This document shows positions 9,366 through 17,459 of a stretch of DNA of 64,000 bases, one piece after another. Each line of letters opens with the position of its first letter. Position 1 is the first letter of the stretch. Source of the stretch: Bacteroidota bacterium (GTDB lineage: Bacteria > Bacteroidota > Bacteroidia > Chitinophagales > Chitinophagaceae); the NCBI GenBank assembly GCA_023424015.1, contig JAFAEM010000031.1:62001-126000 (forward strand). The letters are read 5' to 3'. The notes beneath the pieces were generated by a model. It was not told the origin of the DNA and did no database searches. It saw only the letters and a list, made by a program, of their open reading frames with translations. The position numbers were made by a program, and so were the translations under genes.

Positions 9366-10646
9366 TTGGGATTATTTTTCTACAATACATTCCTCCTCCT
9401 GTTCCGGGCGGGCATATCCATAGCGGCGCTTTTCAACAGCAAAGCCCGGAAATGGACAAGAGGCCGGAAAGGGATCTGGGAGAAGCTCGAAGACGATTTT
9501 GAAGAAAGGCAAGGCAAAAATCGCGGGACAATATGGATCCACTGCGCCTCCCTCGGGGAGTTTGAACAGGGCCGACCCGTACTGGAAAAGCTAAAAATTA
9601 GCTACCCGGGGCATAAGATCCTGCTTACGTTTTTCTCACCCTCCGGCTATGAGGTACGCAAGGACTATAGAGGCGCGGACTGGGTGCATTACCTGCCGCT
9701 TGACAGTGCAGGCAATGCGCGGCGATTCCTCCAAATTGTGAAACCGACACTCGCCATATTTGTCAAATATGAGTTCTGGTATCACTATTTAAACCAGATC
9801 AGGCAGAACAGGATCCCTTTATTACTTATTTCCGCCATCTTTCGCAAAGAATCAGTTTTTTTCAAATGGCATGGCGGCTTACAAAGGAAAATGCTAAGTT
9901 TTTTTGACCATCTTTTTGTGCAGGACGAGGTTTCAAAAAGCCTGTTGGCCGGTATAAACATTCACCAGGTTAGTGTTGCAGGAGACACACGCTTTGACAG
10001 GGTAGTTGAAATTGCAGAACAGTCCGCTGCCATCCCAATTATTGAGAACTTCACAAGTAATAATAATGTGATCGTGGCGGGCAGTACCTGGCCACCGGAT
10101 GAAGAAATCCTTAATCAAACCCTTTCTTCAGCCGGAACCGGCCTGAAGCTCATCATTGCACCACATGAAACGCATAGTGATCATCTCACTTCCCTGCAAA
10201 AACTTTTTCCTGATGCAATCAGATGGACCAGGATACAGACTCTCGAAGATGAAAACCTGGCGACGATCTTAAAAAACAATCGCGTCATGATCGTTGATGT
10301 CATTGGCCTTTTATCAAGGTTGTACCAGTATGCAACGATCTGCTATATTGGTGGCGGATTTGGGAAAGGCATACACAATACCCTCGAAGCGGCGGTTTAT
10401 GGCAAACCCGTCATTTTTGGCCCCACACATCAAAAGTTCAGGGAAGCCATTGAACTCACACAAAGCGGGGGCGCTATACCTATAGCAGATGTGGATGATT
10501 GCAAGAAAGCTGTAAAAAGATTACTGGATGATCAACAAGCTTACCGGCAGGCCTGTCAAAGTGCGAAGAAATATGTGTGGGCGAATCGTGGTGCTACCGG
10601 GATCATCCTGGAATATATTCAGGAAAAGCGTCTTTTGACCAATTGA
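9366..10646 (+). CDS. waaA: 3-deoxy-D-manno-octulosonic acid (Kdo) transferase
   Basis: WaaA transfers Kdo from CMP-Kdo to lipid A at the inner membrane. The 426-residue protein has the N-terminal membrane anchor (FFYNTFLLLFRAGISIAALF), then the glycosyltransferase N-domain with SLGEFEQGRP, where E65 is the expected catalytic base, and a GT-B C-domain with GGGFGKGIHNTLEAAVYGKP. The start codon is TTG at 9366: no in-frame ATG or GTG lies between the promoter and the anchor, and starting here gives the usual family N-terminus. Its 3' end overlaps the convergent gene at 10619 by 28 bases. Confidence 0.93.
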   Translation: MGLFFYNTFLLLFRAGISIAALFNSKARKWTRGRKGIWEKLEDDFEERQGKNRGTIWIHCASLGEFEQGRPVLEKLKISYPGHKILLTFFSPSGYEVRKDYRGADWVHYLPLDSAGNARRFLQIVKPTLAIFVKYEFWYHYLNQIRQNRIPLLLISAIFRKESVFFKWHGGLQRKMLSFFDHLFVQDEVSKSLLAGINIHQVSVAGDTRFDRVVEIAEQSAAIPIIENFTSNNNVIVAGSTWPPDEEILNQTLSSAGTGLKLIIAPHETHSDHLTSLQKLFPDAIRWTRIQTLEDENLATILKNNRVMIVDVIGLLSRLYQYATICYIGGGFGKGIHNTLEAAVYGKPVIFGPTHQKFREAIELTQSGGAIPIADVDDCKKAVKRLLDDQQAYRQACQSAKKYVWANRGATGIILEYIQEKRLLTN

Positions 10647-11296
10647 TCAAACTGAGCCACCACCGGAAGTTCTGTATCCCATCCCAGTTTAATCTTTAGT
10701 TCCCGGCTGATCCAGTATTCAGCTTCGGGGTAAATATTAAAACTATTGATGGTTTTTATACTTCTTTCATACATGGCTTCATCACCACGAAACAGGTCAT
10801 TTATAAAGAGGAAGCGATCATTGATACCAATGGCTTTGCGTAGGTCTTTGATCGGCGTTTCTTTTAATATTTCCACCAGTTCTGCCTTGCCTCCCTGTTT
10901 TAACCGGTCATTGAGTGATTCAGGTTCGCCGTTCTTGTTCTTTACCTGGTGGGATAGTGTCGGGATCTCAACCAGGGGGTCGAAAACCATATCCAGTTGA
11001 CCGTTTTGCTGAACGATCGAAACTGACTCTTCTTCTACCAGTACTTTTTCCCTGGTCTCCCTGGTGGTTGGTGCCTCAACCGGTTTGGGTGCATATTTTT
11101 CGTATTGATCAGGAGCTACATTCATCCGCGCGGGCATCATCACAGAGACTTTTGAAGTGCCCAGCGTTTTATTCTCCTGGAGTTTGGATGTCAATTCTGT
11201 TTGTAAAAGCTGTAGGGTGATCAGCATCTGCCCAGCCGAAGCCTTTTGATTGAACTGTTCGGTTAATTTGGATATCAAGATTTCTATTCGCTCCAT
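10619..11296 (-). CDS. Conserved hypothetical protein, helical N-terminus
   Basis: I do not recognise a functional family. The 225-residue soluble protein has an amphipathic helical N-terminus (MERIEILISKLTEQFNQ, then a Q/L-rich helix to about residue 40), a charged linker with prolines (APKPVEAPTTRETREKV) and a compact C-terminal region around ETPIKDLRKAIGINDRFLFINDLFRGDEAMYERS. The last motif recurs in Bacteroidota conserved proteins as far as I recall, but I know no function. No signal peptide or membrane segment is seen. It is convergent with waaA and overlaps its end by 28 bases; tdk is divergent from it with a 178-base gap. Confidence 0.8.
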   Translation of the reverse strand: MERIEILISKLTEQFNQKASAGQMLITLQLLQTELTSKLQENKTLGTSKVSVMMPARMNVAPDQYEKYAPKPVEAPTTRETREKVLVEEESVSIVQQNGQLDMVFDPLVEIPTLSHQVKNKNGEPESLNDRLKQGGKAELVEILKETPIKDLRKAIGINDRFLFINDLFRGDEAMYERSIKTINSFNIYPEAEYWISRELKIKLGWDTELPVVAQFDQLVKRRFS

Positions 11297-11474
11297 TTTG
11301 CTATTTTTGGCAGGACTGATTTAAGATTATAAAGATTTCGCTGACAGCATTGATTGCTCAAATCCCCTGAAACGATCCGTGAATCTGTTCAAATCCACAA
11401 AATCAGCGTTTTAAAATTACAAACTGTTTGCCAAAAAATTCGTTTTTTCAAATCGGGAAAATTAAATCTTAACA

Positions 11475-12044
11475 ATGTTTATTGAACCCAATATACGCGG
11501 CGAGCGCCGTGGGTGGATAGAAGTGATATGCGGATCCATGTTTAGTGGTAAAACAGAGGAATTGATCAGACGACTGAAAAGGGTCAGGATTGCCAACCTG
11601 AAAACCGAGATCTTCAAACCTGCTGTTGATACACGCTACGACGAAATAAAAATCATTTCACACGATACCAACGCGGTACAGTCCACTCCTGTCGATAATT
11701 CTCAAAAGATACTACTGATGGCGCAGGATGTTGATGTGATCGGGATTGACGAAGCCCAGTTCTTTGATAATGAGTTGCCTAATGTATGTGATCAACTGGC
11801 TTATAATGGTGTGCGGGTGATCGTTGCCGGCCTGGATATGGACTTTACAGGTAAACCTTTTGGCCAGATGCCATACCTTTTGGCAAAGGCGGACTATGTC
11901 ACCAAACTCCATGCTATTTGCGTAAAATGCGGACATATCGCAAATTATTCGTACCGTAAAATTCCCAATGAAGACCAGGTGATGCTGGGTGCCACCGATG
12001 CGTATGAGCCAAGATGCAGGGTCTGTTATTACGAGAAGCACTAA
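11475..12044 (+). CDS. tdk: Thymidine kinase
   Basis: Tdk phosphorylates thymidine with ATP in the salvage pathway. The 189-residue product is of the small type II family: P-loop GSMFSGKT (residues 20-27), the Walker B-like GIDEAQFFD, and zinc-binding cysteines in HAICVKCG and CRVCYYEKH near the C-terminus. Length and motif order are normal. The gene stands alone, reading toward the ccmB-like gene. Confidence 0.96.
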   Translation: MFIEPNIRGERRGWIEVICGSMFSGKTEELIRRLKRVRIANLKTEIFKPAVDTRYDEIKIISHDTNAVQSTPVDNSQKILLMAQDVDVIGIDEAQFFDNELPNVCDQLAYNGVRVIVAGLDMDFTGKPFGQMPYLLAKADYVTKLHAICVKCGHIANYSYRKIPNEDQVMLGATDAYEPRCRVCYYEKH

Positions 12045-12156
12045 TGGGTTTGGAGTTTCTGAGCAACATCATGCTTTGAACATCGCCTGATAAAACTTCT
12101 CGTTTCTTAAATCATTATTTTCGCCCAAAACAAAAGCTATCGCCTCTCCCCGTCAT

Positions 12157-12795
12157 ATTTACACTCTGTTCAAAAAGGATCTGCTTCTTGAGATTCGCCA
12201 GCAGTACAGCTTTTATGGCATACTACTATATATAGGTGCCACCACTTTTGTTTTGTTCATGGCCATCGATGCCCCCGAAAGCAGGGTGTGGAATGGACTG
12301 TTTTGGGTGATCCAGTTATTTATATGTATCAATGCAGTGGCCAAGAGTTTCCTGCAGGAAAGCAAAGGCAGGATGCTTTATTTCTACTCGATAGCTTCCC
12401 CGGCAGATTTTGTCATGGCAAAACTGCTGTTCAACTCACTGCTCATGCTTTTGATGAGCCTGCTTAGCCTGGTACTGTTCACACTTTTCCTGGGCAACCC
12501 GATTGAAAAAGCAGGCGCTTTTATCGGGCTGGTGCTCCTGGGTGGCTGGAGCCTCAGCCTGGTCTTTACATTCCTGGCAGCTATCGCCGCACGCGCGCAA
12601 CAAAACGCAGCCATCATGGCCGTACTGGGTTTTCCAATCATCTTACCTCAACTCATTTTACTGATGCAGTTGTCAAATGCGGCATTCAACCCCGTTTTAA
12701 CCATAAAAGCCAGCACTATCCTTTTATTAATAGCGCTCGACCTGATGGTGATCCTGCTGGCGGTGATCCTTTTCCCATTTTTATGGAAAGACTGA
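12157..12795 (+). CDS. ccmB: Heme exporter protein B-like ABC membrane subunit; non-canonical start
   Basis: CcmB is the membrane part of the heme-handling ABC transporter for cytochrome c maturation. The protein has six hydrophobic segments, beginning with YSFYGILLYIGATTFVLFMAI, and the family-typical SFLQESKGRMLYFYSIASPADFVMAKLLFN stretch in the cytoplasmic loop. The frame is open from 12094, but it has no ATG, GTG or TTG before the TTG at 12253, which would delete the conserved FKKDLLLEIRQQYSFYG segment. I place the start at ATT 12157 because it gives the usual family N-terminus; ATC 12139 and CTG 12166 are alternatives. A 7-of-8 -7 element (TATTTTCG, 12116-12123) lies upstream. A sequencing error is also possible. 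The ATPase CcmA is not nearby. Confidence 0.75.
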   Translation: MYTLFKKDLLLEIRQQYSFYGILLYIGATTFVLFMAIDAPESRVWNGLFWVIQLFICINAVAKSFLQESKGRMLYFYSIASPADFVMAKLLFNSLLMLLMSLLSLVLFTLFLGNPIEKAGAFIGLVLLGGWSLSLVFTFLAAIAARAQQNAAIMAVLGFPIILPQLILLMQLSNAAFNPVLTIKASTILLLIALDLMVILLAVILFPFLWKD

Positions 12796-12974
12796 ACCTT
12801 GCAGCTAATAAACTGTTTTAGGGGTTTTATTGAAAATTATTTACAACAGCCATCGTTTTCATCCAAAATATCAAAGCCCGGTGGGTTTATTTGTACTTTG
12901 CGAAAAATTAGGCAGTATTAAATATGCCGCCTTAATTTTGCTCCACTTTAACCAACAATAATTGCCCTGTCAAG

Positions 12975-13691
12975 ATGGCCAATGAAAAAAACTATATGTA
13001 TAAGTCCTGGTGGAAAATACTTGCTGTTCTCTTACTGGTCTATACGTTTGTAGCCGGGCTGTTGTTAAAAGTGCCGCAACTACCCGTATTGCAGGAAACC
13101 ATCCGCAATCTTTATTTCCATGTCTGCATGTGGTTTGCCATGATGATCTTGTTTACAGTTTCCGTGGTGAATGCGATCCGTTACCTCCGAACCCTTGACC
13201 TTAAGTACGATATTTATACACGCCAGTTTGCCGTTGTAGCCATTGTGTTTGGCATACTGGGATATGCCACCGGTGCTATCTGGGCATCTTATACCTGGGC
13301 CGATCCCAACACATCGGTCTATAATTCTTTCAGTACGATTGCCCGCGACCCCAAACTGATCGGCGCCGCGATCGCGCTGCTGGTTTATTTTGCCTACCTC
13401 ATACTTCGCGACTCTATTACAGATATCGATAAAAAAGCACGGATCAGCGCGGTCTACAACATATTTGCTTATGCCCTGTTGTTTCCCTGTATCTGGATAT
13501 TACCAAGACTAATGCCCAGCCTGCACCCGGGAAATGAAGGGAACCCCGCACTGGATGTGAAGAATGATATCAGTGGTTCGATGAGGATAGTTTTTTATCC
13601 CGCGATCATTGGCTGGACGCTGCTGGGGTTATGGATCGCTACCCTGAAGATCCGGCTGAGCCTGGTCAGAGAAAAAATGATGTCAAATTAA
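12975..13691 (+). CDS. ccmC: Cytochrome c biogenesis heme-handling protein CcmC-like
   Basis: A 238-residue integral membrane protein with about six transmembrane segments. It has the tryptophan-rich periplasmic motif of the heme-handling family (TGAIWASYTWADPN, near residues 95-108) and flanking conserved histidines (LYFHVCMW near 50 and PSLHPGNEG near 180). CcmC binds heme at the outer face of the inner membrane and passes it to CcmE. It follows ccmB by 179 bases and precedes a CcmD-like gene by about 33. A TACTTTG sequence at 12894-12900, close to the -7 consensus but one base short, may be a separate promoter. Confidence 0.9.
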   Translation: MANEKNYMYKSWWKILAVLLLVYTFVAGLLLKVPQLPVLQETIRNLYFHVCMWFAMMILFTVSVVNAIRYLRTLDLKYDIYTRQFAVVAIVFGILGYATGAIWASYTWADPNTSVYNSFSTIARDPKLIGAAIALLVYFAYLILRDSITDIDKKARISAVYNIFAYALLFPCIWILPRLMPSLHPGNEGNPALDVKNDISGSMRIVFYPAIIGWTLLGLWIATLKIRLSLVREKMMSN

Positions 13692-13724
13692 TTTGAAAAT
13701 ATGCTACCATTCAATCGACCAATC

Positions 13725-13949
13725 ATGCAAAAGTTACGTTACCTGGTATCGGTGTTACTAGTAATGCTTTTGACCATTTGCGCGCAGGCACAGGAGGCCG
13801 TTAGTAAATCTGGTTTTGGTGAAACAATGCGCAGCAGCGGTCGCATTTATGTGGTGATCGCAGTAATGTTGACCATCCTTGCCGGTTTGGTACTTTATCT
13901 TGTCAGGCTCGACAGGAAGATCTCAAAAATTGAAAAAGGGAATTTATAA
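13725..13949 (+). CDS. Small CcmD-like membrane protein
   Basis: A short protein of 74 residues if started at the ATG at 13725, or 82 from 13701. I prefer 13725 because it gives a clean signal-like start (MQKLRYLVSVLLVMLLTICAQA). A second hydrophobic helix (IYVVIAVMLTILAGLVLYLV) is followed by the charged tail RLDRKISKIEKGNL. One helix plus a basic tail straight after ccmC is the pattern of CcmD, which keeps CcmC-bound holo-CcmE in place. The assignment rests on position and topology. Confidence 0.7.
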   Translation: MQKLRYLVSVLLVMLLTICAQAQEAVSKSGFGETMRSSGRIYVVIAVMLTILAGLVLYLVRLDRKISKIEKGNL

Positions 13950-14057
13950 AAAACAGCTTGGTAAATGCAGGATGCCATTCGCACTGGCGTATAGTATTCC
14001 GCCACTTTACCATCAACCAATGATAACGCTTGCATTTGAAAAATTAAATTAGAATTC

Positions 14058-15473
14058 ATGTCAGACAATTACAGTTTTTTTGCCGCTGTTGAAAAAAGCT
14101 TCGACAAAGCGGCAAAGTTTACCAAGTGGACCCCCGGTATCCTGGAACAGATCAAAGCATGTAACGCGGTGTACCGGATGAGATTTCCCATCAAAAGAGA
14201 CGACGGAAGCATTGAAGTAATGGAAGCTTACCGTGTTCAGCACTCACAACACAAATCACCCTGCAAGGGAGGTATTCGCTTTGCAGCAGAAGTAAACCAG
14301 GATGAAGTAATGGCGCTTGCTGCCCTGATGACTTATAAATGCGCCATCGTAAACGTTCCTTTCGGTGGTGGTAAAGGTGGTATCAAGATCAACCCGAGAA
14401 ACTATTCCGCATATGAACTGGAAAAGATCACACGCCGTTATACCGCGGAATTGATGAAAAAGAATTTTATCGGCCCGGGCACCGATGTTCCTGCGCCTGA
14501 CTACGGCACCGGTGAACGTGAAATGGCATGGATACTCGATACCTATACTGCGATGCACCCGGGAGAAATAGATGCAGCTGGTTGCGTAACGGGTAAACCT
14601 GTATCCCAGGGAGGCGTTCGCGGTCGTCGTGAGGCAACAGGACTGGGCGTGTTTTTCGGGCTTCGCGAAGTTTGTAATATGACCGACGTGATGCAAAAGC
14701 AGGGATTGGCACCTGGTGTGGAAGGCAAGCGGGTTGTTGTACAGGGTTTGGGTAATGTGGGTTACCACTCTGCCAAGTTTTTCCAGGATGCAGGCGCACT
14801 GGTTACCGGCCTGGCTGAATTTGAAGGATCAATACACAATGAGAAAGGACTTGATATCGAAGCTGTCTTTGAACATCGCAAAAGAACCGGCTCGATCCTG
14901 AATTTCCCTGGTGCACAAAATTTTGCCAAAAACACTGACGCGCTTGAAATGGATTGTGATATCCTGATCCCTGCTGCACTTGAAAATGTGATAAACGAAG
15001 AGAATGCTCCTAAGATAAAAGCAAAGATCATCGGTGAGGCAGCCAATGGACCATTGACACCCGAAGCAGATGAAATACTGATGAAAAAAGGTGTGCTGGT
15101 AGTCCCAGATATGTATCTCAATGCAGGAGGGGTAACCGTCTCATATTTTGAATGGCTTAAAAACCTGAGTCACGTTCGATATGGCCGTATGGAAAAACGC
15201 TTCAATGAAAATATGAACGCGCATATCGTGGGCCAGATGGAAGCGCTTTCAGGCAAGAAGATGAATGAAAAGGAAAAGGAATACATCGTACATGGCGCAG
15301 ATGAAGTTGACCTGGTTTACAGCGGCCTGGAAGAAACCATGATCACGGCTACGCACGAAATCATGAATGAATGGAAGAACAACCCCGAAATTCCCGATAT
15401 GCGTACTGCTGCTTACGTTGTTGCCATCAATAAGGTAGCAACCAGCTATGCTGAACTTGGAATTTTCCCATAA
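14058..15473 (+). CDS. gdhA: Glu/Leu/Phe/Val dehydrogenase (glutamate dehydrogenase)
   Basis: This enzyme interconverts glutamate with 2-oxoglutarate and ammonium. The 471-residue protein has the substrate-site lysine K94 (MTYKCAIVNVPFG), the catalytic lysine K106 in GGGKGGIK, the active-site aspartate region GTDVPAPDYGTGEREM, and the NAD(P) motif QGLGNVGYHSAKFF near residue 225. Length and motif order fit hexameric catabolic-type enzymes. The coenzyme is not decided by eye. A strong terminator follows 28 bases after the stop, so it is a single-gene unit. With gltBD and amtB in the window it gives a second ammonium/glutamate route. Confidence 0.94.
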   Translation: MSDNYSFFAAVEKSFDKAAKFTKWTPGILEQIKACNAVYRMRFPIKRDDGSIEVMEAYRVQHSQHKSPCKGGIRFAAEVNQDEVMALAALMTYKCAIVNVPFGGGKGGIKINPRNYSAYELEKITRRYTAELMKKNFIGPGTDVPAPDYGTGEREMAWILDTYTAMHPGEIDAAGCVTGKPVSQGGVRGRREATGLGVFFGLREVCNMTDVMQKQGLAPGVEGKRVVVQGLGNVGYHSAKFFQDAGALVTGLAEFEGSIHNEKGLDIEAVFEHRKRTGSILNFPGAQNFAKNTDALEMDCDILIPAALENVINEENAPKIKAKIIGEAANGPLTPEADEILMKKGVLVVPDMYLNAGGVTVSYFEWLKNLSHVRYGRMEKRFNENMNAHIVGQMEALSGKKMNEKEKEYIVHGADEVDLVYSGLEETMITATHEIMNEWKNNPEIPDMRTAAYVVAINKVATSYAELGIFP

Positions 15474-15500
15474 TTATATTTAATAAGAAGCGGAACAATA

Positions 15501-15540
15501 AAGCCCTTCGGTATCCTTTCCGGATTCGAAGGGCTTTTTC
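15501..15540 (+). terminator. Intrinsic terminator of the glutamate dehydrogenase gene
   Basis: A perfect 10-bp stem (AAGCCCTTCG 15501-15510 with CGAAGGGCTT 15527-15536) has a loop that can itself pair (ATCC/GGAT) and ends in a run of T from 15535. Confidence 0.92.
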
Positions 15541-15557
15541 ATTTTTTAGAATAAAAT

Positions 15558-15603
15558 TTTGTGTAACCGAAAGGTTACATATATTTGTAACCAAAAAGTT
15601 ACA
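15558..15603 (+). promoter_or_regulatory. arsR promoter with two tandem palindromic operators
   Basis: The -33 TTTG (15558-15561) and -7 TATATTTG (15580-15587) are 18 bases apart and fit the Bacteroidota promoter. Four copies of one half-site alternate in orientation: TGTAACC (15562), GGTTACA (15573), TGTAACC (15586) and AGTTACA (15597). They make two palindromes, TGTAACC-N4-GGTTACA and TGTAACC-N4-AGTTACA, offset by exactly 24 bases. They fill the space between the -33 and the start codon at 15611 and flank the -7 box. The natural reading is autorepression by the ArsR protein encoded just downstream. Confidence 0.8.
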
Positions 15604-15610
15604 TAATATT

Positions 15611-15955
15611 ATGAGAAGAGATGTATTCCAGGCGATAGCCGACCCCACCCGTCGTGAGATTATAGACATGATCTCGCGGGAATCACTAAACCTGAATGCC
15701 ATTGCAGAAAATTTCGACATCAGCAGACCCGCGATATCCAAACACATCAAGATCCTGACTGAATGCGGACTTATCCAGGTTCGCCAAATAGGCCGCGAAC
15801 GTTATTGTGAGCCGCATTTGCGGAGATTGAATGAAGTCTCCGCCTGGGTGGAGCAGTATCGTGTCTTCTGGACCCGTAAACTGGACGCCCTCGAAAATTT
15901 TCTTGCAACGGAGAATAAGAAAAATATTAAATCAAATAAAAAAACAAAGAAATGA
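15611..15955 (+). CDS. ArsR-family winged-helix transcriptional repressor
   Basis: This 114-residue protein is a one-domain ArsR/SmtB-type regulator. It begins RRDVFQAIADPTRREIIDMI, has the recognition helix in FDISRPAISKHIKILTECGLI, and the beta-wing in QVRQIGRERYCEPH. No metal-binding Cys-x-Cys motif is seen on the recognition helix, so it is not a metal sensor of the classical kind. Its stop overlaps the start of the SRPBCC gene by four bases (ATGA). This ArsR-SRPBCC pairing is frequent in Bacteroidota and Actinobacteria. The C-terminus is a lysine/asparagine-rich tail. Two palindromes overlap its promoter. Confidence 0.92.
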   Translation: MRRDVFQAIADPTRREIIDMISRESLNLNAIAENFDISRPAISKHIKILTECGLIQVRQIGRERYCEPHLRRLNEVSAWVEQYRVFWTRKLDALENFLATENKKNIKSNKKTKK

Positions 15956-16374
15956 GCACACAACCTATCGTGATCGAAAGGACATTCAACGTGTCCCCTA
16001 CCCGCTTGTGGCAGGCACTGACAAAAAGCGAGCAAATGAAACAATGGTACTTTGACCTCCCCGGGTTTAAAGCCGAGCCGGGATATGAATTCAGTTTTTA
16101 TGCTGGCCGCGACGAAAAAAAATTCCTGCATCTCTGCAAGGTTATTGAAGTGATCCCCGGGAAGAAGCTAACCCACAGCTGGCGATACGATGGCTACCCG
16201 GGTGATTCCATAGTTAGTTTTGAACTTTTCCCCGAAGGTGAAAATACGCGGCTGAGACTTACCCACTCAGGTCTTGAAACATTTGGCGACAACCCGGATT
16301 TTGCAAAATCCAACTTTGTGGAAGGATGGACCAATATCATTGTTAAGAGACTGCAGAAACACCTGGAAGCCTGA
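15952..16374 (+). CDS. SRPBCC (AHSA1-type) domain protein
   Basis: A 140-residue protein of the START/Bet v1-like fold with a hydrophobic ligand cavity. The N-terminal ERTFNVSPTRLWQALTKSEQMKQWYFDLPG and the C-terminal RLRLTHSGLETFG...NFVEGWTNIIVKRLQKHLE are typical of the AHSA1 subfamily. It overlaps arsR by four bases and is therefore co-expressed with it. The ligand is unknown. A reasonable inference is that the pair senses or binds a small hydrophobic compound, but the sequence does not show which. Confidence 0.92.
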   Translation: MSTQPIVIERTFNVSPTRLWQALTKSEQMKQWYFDLPGFKAEPGYEFSFYAGRDEKKFLHLCKVIEVIPGKKLTHSWRYDGYPGDSIVSFELFPEGENTRLRLTHSGLETFGDNPDFAKSNFVEGWTNIIVKRLQKHLEA

Positions 16375-16400
16375 CCCATTTCTTCATAATCGGTAGCCGG

Positions 16401-16832
16401 TCAGAGTTTGGTTTCTGACAGCAGGTATTCAACCGCAAGTATATACCCTTTTAGTCCCAGACCGAAAATACTGCCGGCTGCTTTTCCCGATACATGTGAC
16501 AGCTTACGAAAGTCTTCACGAGCATGCACATTGGAAATATGCACTTCCACAACCGGTGCTTTAATAGCAGCGATGGCGTCGCCGATCGCGACCGAAGTAT
16601 GTGTATAACCTGCGGGGTTTAGGATGATCCCGTCATGATCAAATCCCACTCTTTGTAATTCGTTGATGAGCTCGCCTTCTACATTACTTTGATAGTAGCT
16701 GAATGTAACCTGGGGATAAGAAGCTTTTAGCTCCTCGAAAAACTGATCGAATGACTGACTACCGTAGATACCGGGTTCTCTCTTCCCAAGCAGATTAAGA
16801 TTAGGTCCGTTGATAATTGCGATTTTCATCAA
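16401..16832 (-). CDS. aroQ: Type II 3-dehydroquinate dehydratase
   Basis: AroQ removes water from 3-dehydroquinate in the shikimate pathway. The 143-residue protein has the signature INGPNLNLLGKREPGIYG, in which the arginine and tyrosine are catalytic, the NPAGYTHTSVAIGDAI loop, and EVHISNVHAREDFR with the catalytic histidine. The length is typical of the dodecameric family. The start could be M1 or M2. It lies 27 bases from the convergent SRPBCC gene and 45 bases downstream of the GNAT gene, perhaps in one minus-strand unit with it. Confidence 0.97.
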   Translation of the reverse strand: MMKIAIINGPNLNLLGKREPGIYGSQSFDQFFEELKASYPQVTFSYYQSNVEGELINELQRVGFDHDGIILNPAGYTHTSVAIGDAIAAIKAPVVEVHISNVHAREDFRKLSHVSGKAAGSIFGLGLKGYILAVEYLLSETKL

Positions 16833-16876
16833 TTGTGTGGGTTAATAATTCACAATTTAAAGTAAATCATCAACTT

Positions 16877-17410
16877 TTATTGTTTGTCAGTAGATAGCAG
16901 GCTATACATCAGCAAACTGATATGACGCCCATTCTTGACTTCGGACTCTCTCAGCCTGCCTTCATAACTAAAACCCAGTTTTTCTGCCAGGCGCCAACTG
17001 GTTTCATTACCATCTTCTATCACTGCCTCCAGCCGGTGCAGTTTCCAGTGAGAAAAGAGATAACGGATCATCACCGGGACAACCTCTGGCATGATTCCCT
17101 TTTTCCAGAATTTTGGCAAGAGCCAATAACCGATCTCGGCTTTCTGGTGTGCAGCGGTATAATTGTTCATGCCACAAGCTCCCACCGGTAACCCTGTATC
17201 ACGGTCGATGATCTTCCACCATATACCGGTCTTTTCACGCCAGATCCGGTCATAAAAATCCATTTGAGATTTGGTTTCCTCCAGCGTTTTGTAAGAAACC
17301 CCATAAAAAGGAATTACATCAGGGTTGCTTAGACCGTCGTAAATAAAAGCCTGGTCATCGGCAATGATTTGCTTTAGGACAAAACGTTCGGTATGTAATT
17401 CAGGGAACAT
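16877..17410 (-). CDS. GNAT-family acetyltransferase, RimJ/RimL type
   Basis: The 177-residue protein starts FPELHTERFVLKQI and continues to EIGYWLLPKFWKKGIMPEVVPVMIRYLFSHWKLHRLEA and NETSWRLAEKLGFSYEGRLRE, the standard order of RimJ/RimL-type N-acetyltransferases. The acetyl-CoA loop is of the degenerate K-K-G-I-M-P form. The substrate could be a protein N-terminus, an amino sugar or an antibiotic; nothing here decides. It lies 49 bases downstream of carA on the same strand. Confidence 0.88.
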   Translation of the reverse strand: MFPELHTERFVLKQIIADDQAFIYDGLSNPDVIPFYGVSYKTLEETKSQMDFYDRIWREKTGIWWKIIDRDTGLPVGACGMNNYTAAHQKAEIGYWLLPKFWKKGIMPEVVPVMIRYLFSHWKLHRLEAVIEDGNETSWRLAEKLGFSYEGRLRESEVKNGRHISLLMYSLLSTDKQ

Positions 17411-17459
17411 AGTATCCGGTGACGGGTAAAAATTTATCCAATTTCGTACGTAAACAATT

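Noticed and set aside
12043..12078. ATG overlapping the tdk stop (TAATG) as start of the ccmB gene
   Set aside because: The frame ends after 11 codons and is not in the ccmB frame.
14256..14768. 170-residue frame on the minus strand inside the glutamate dehydrogenase gene
   Set aside because: The composition is His/Cys/Thr-rich, as expected for the reverse of a conserved coding region, and the plus-strand gene is unambiguous.
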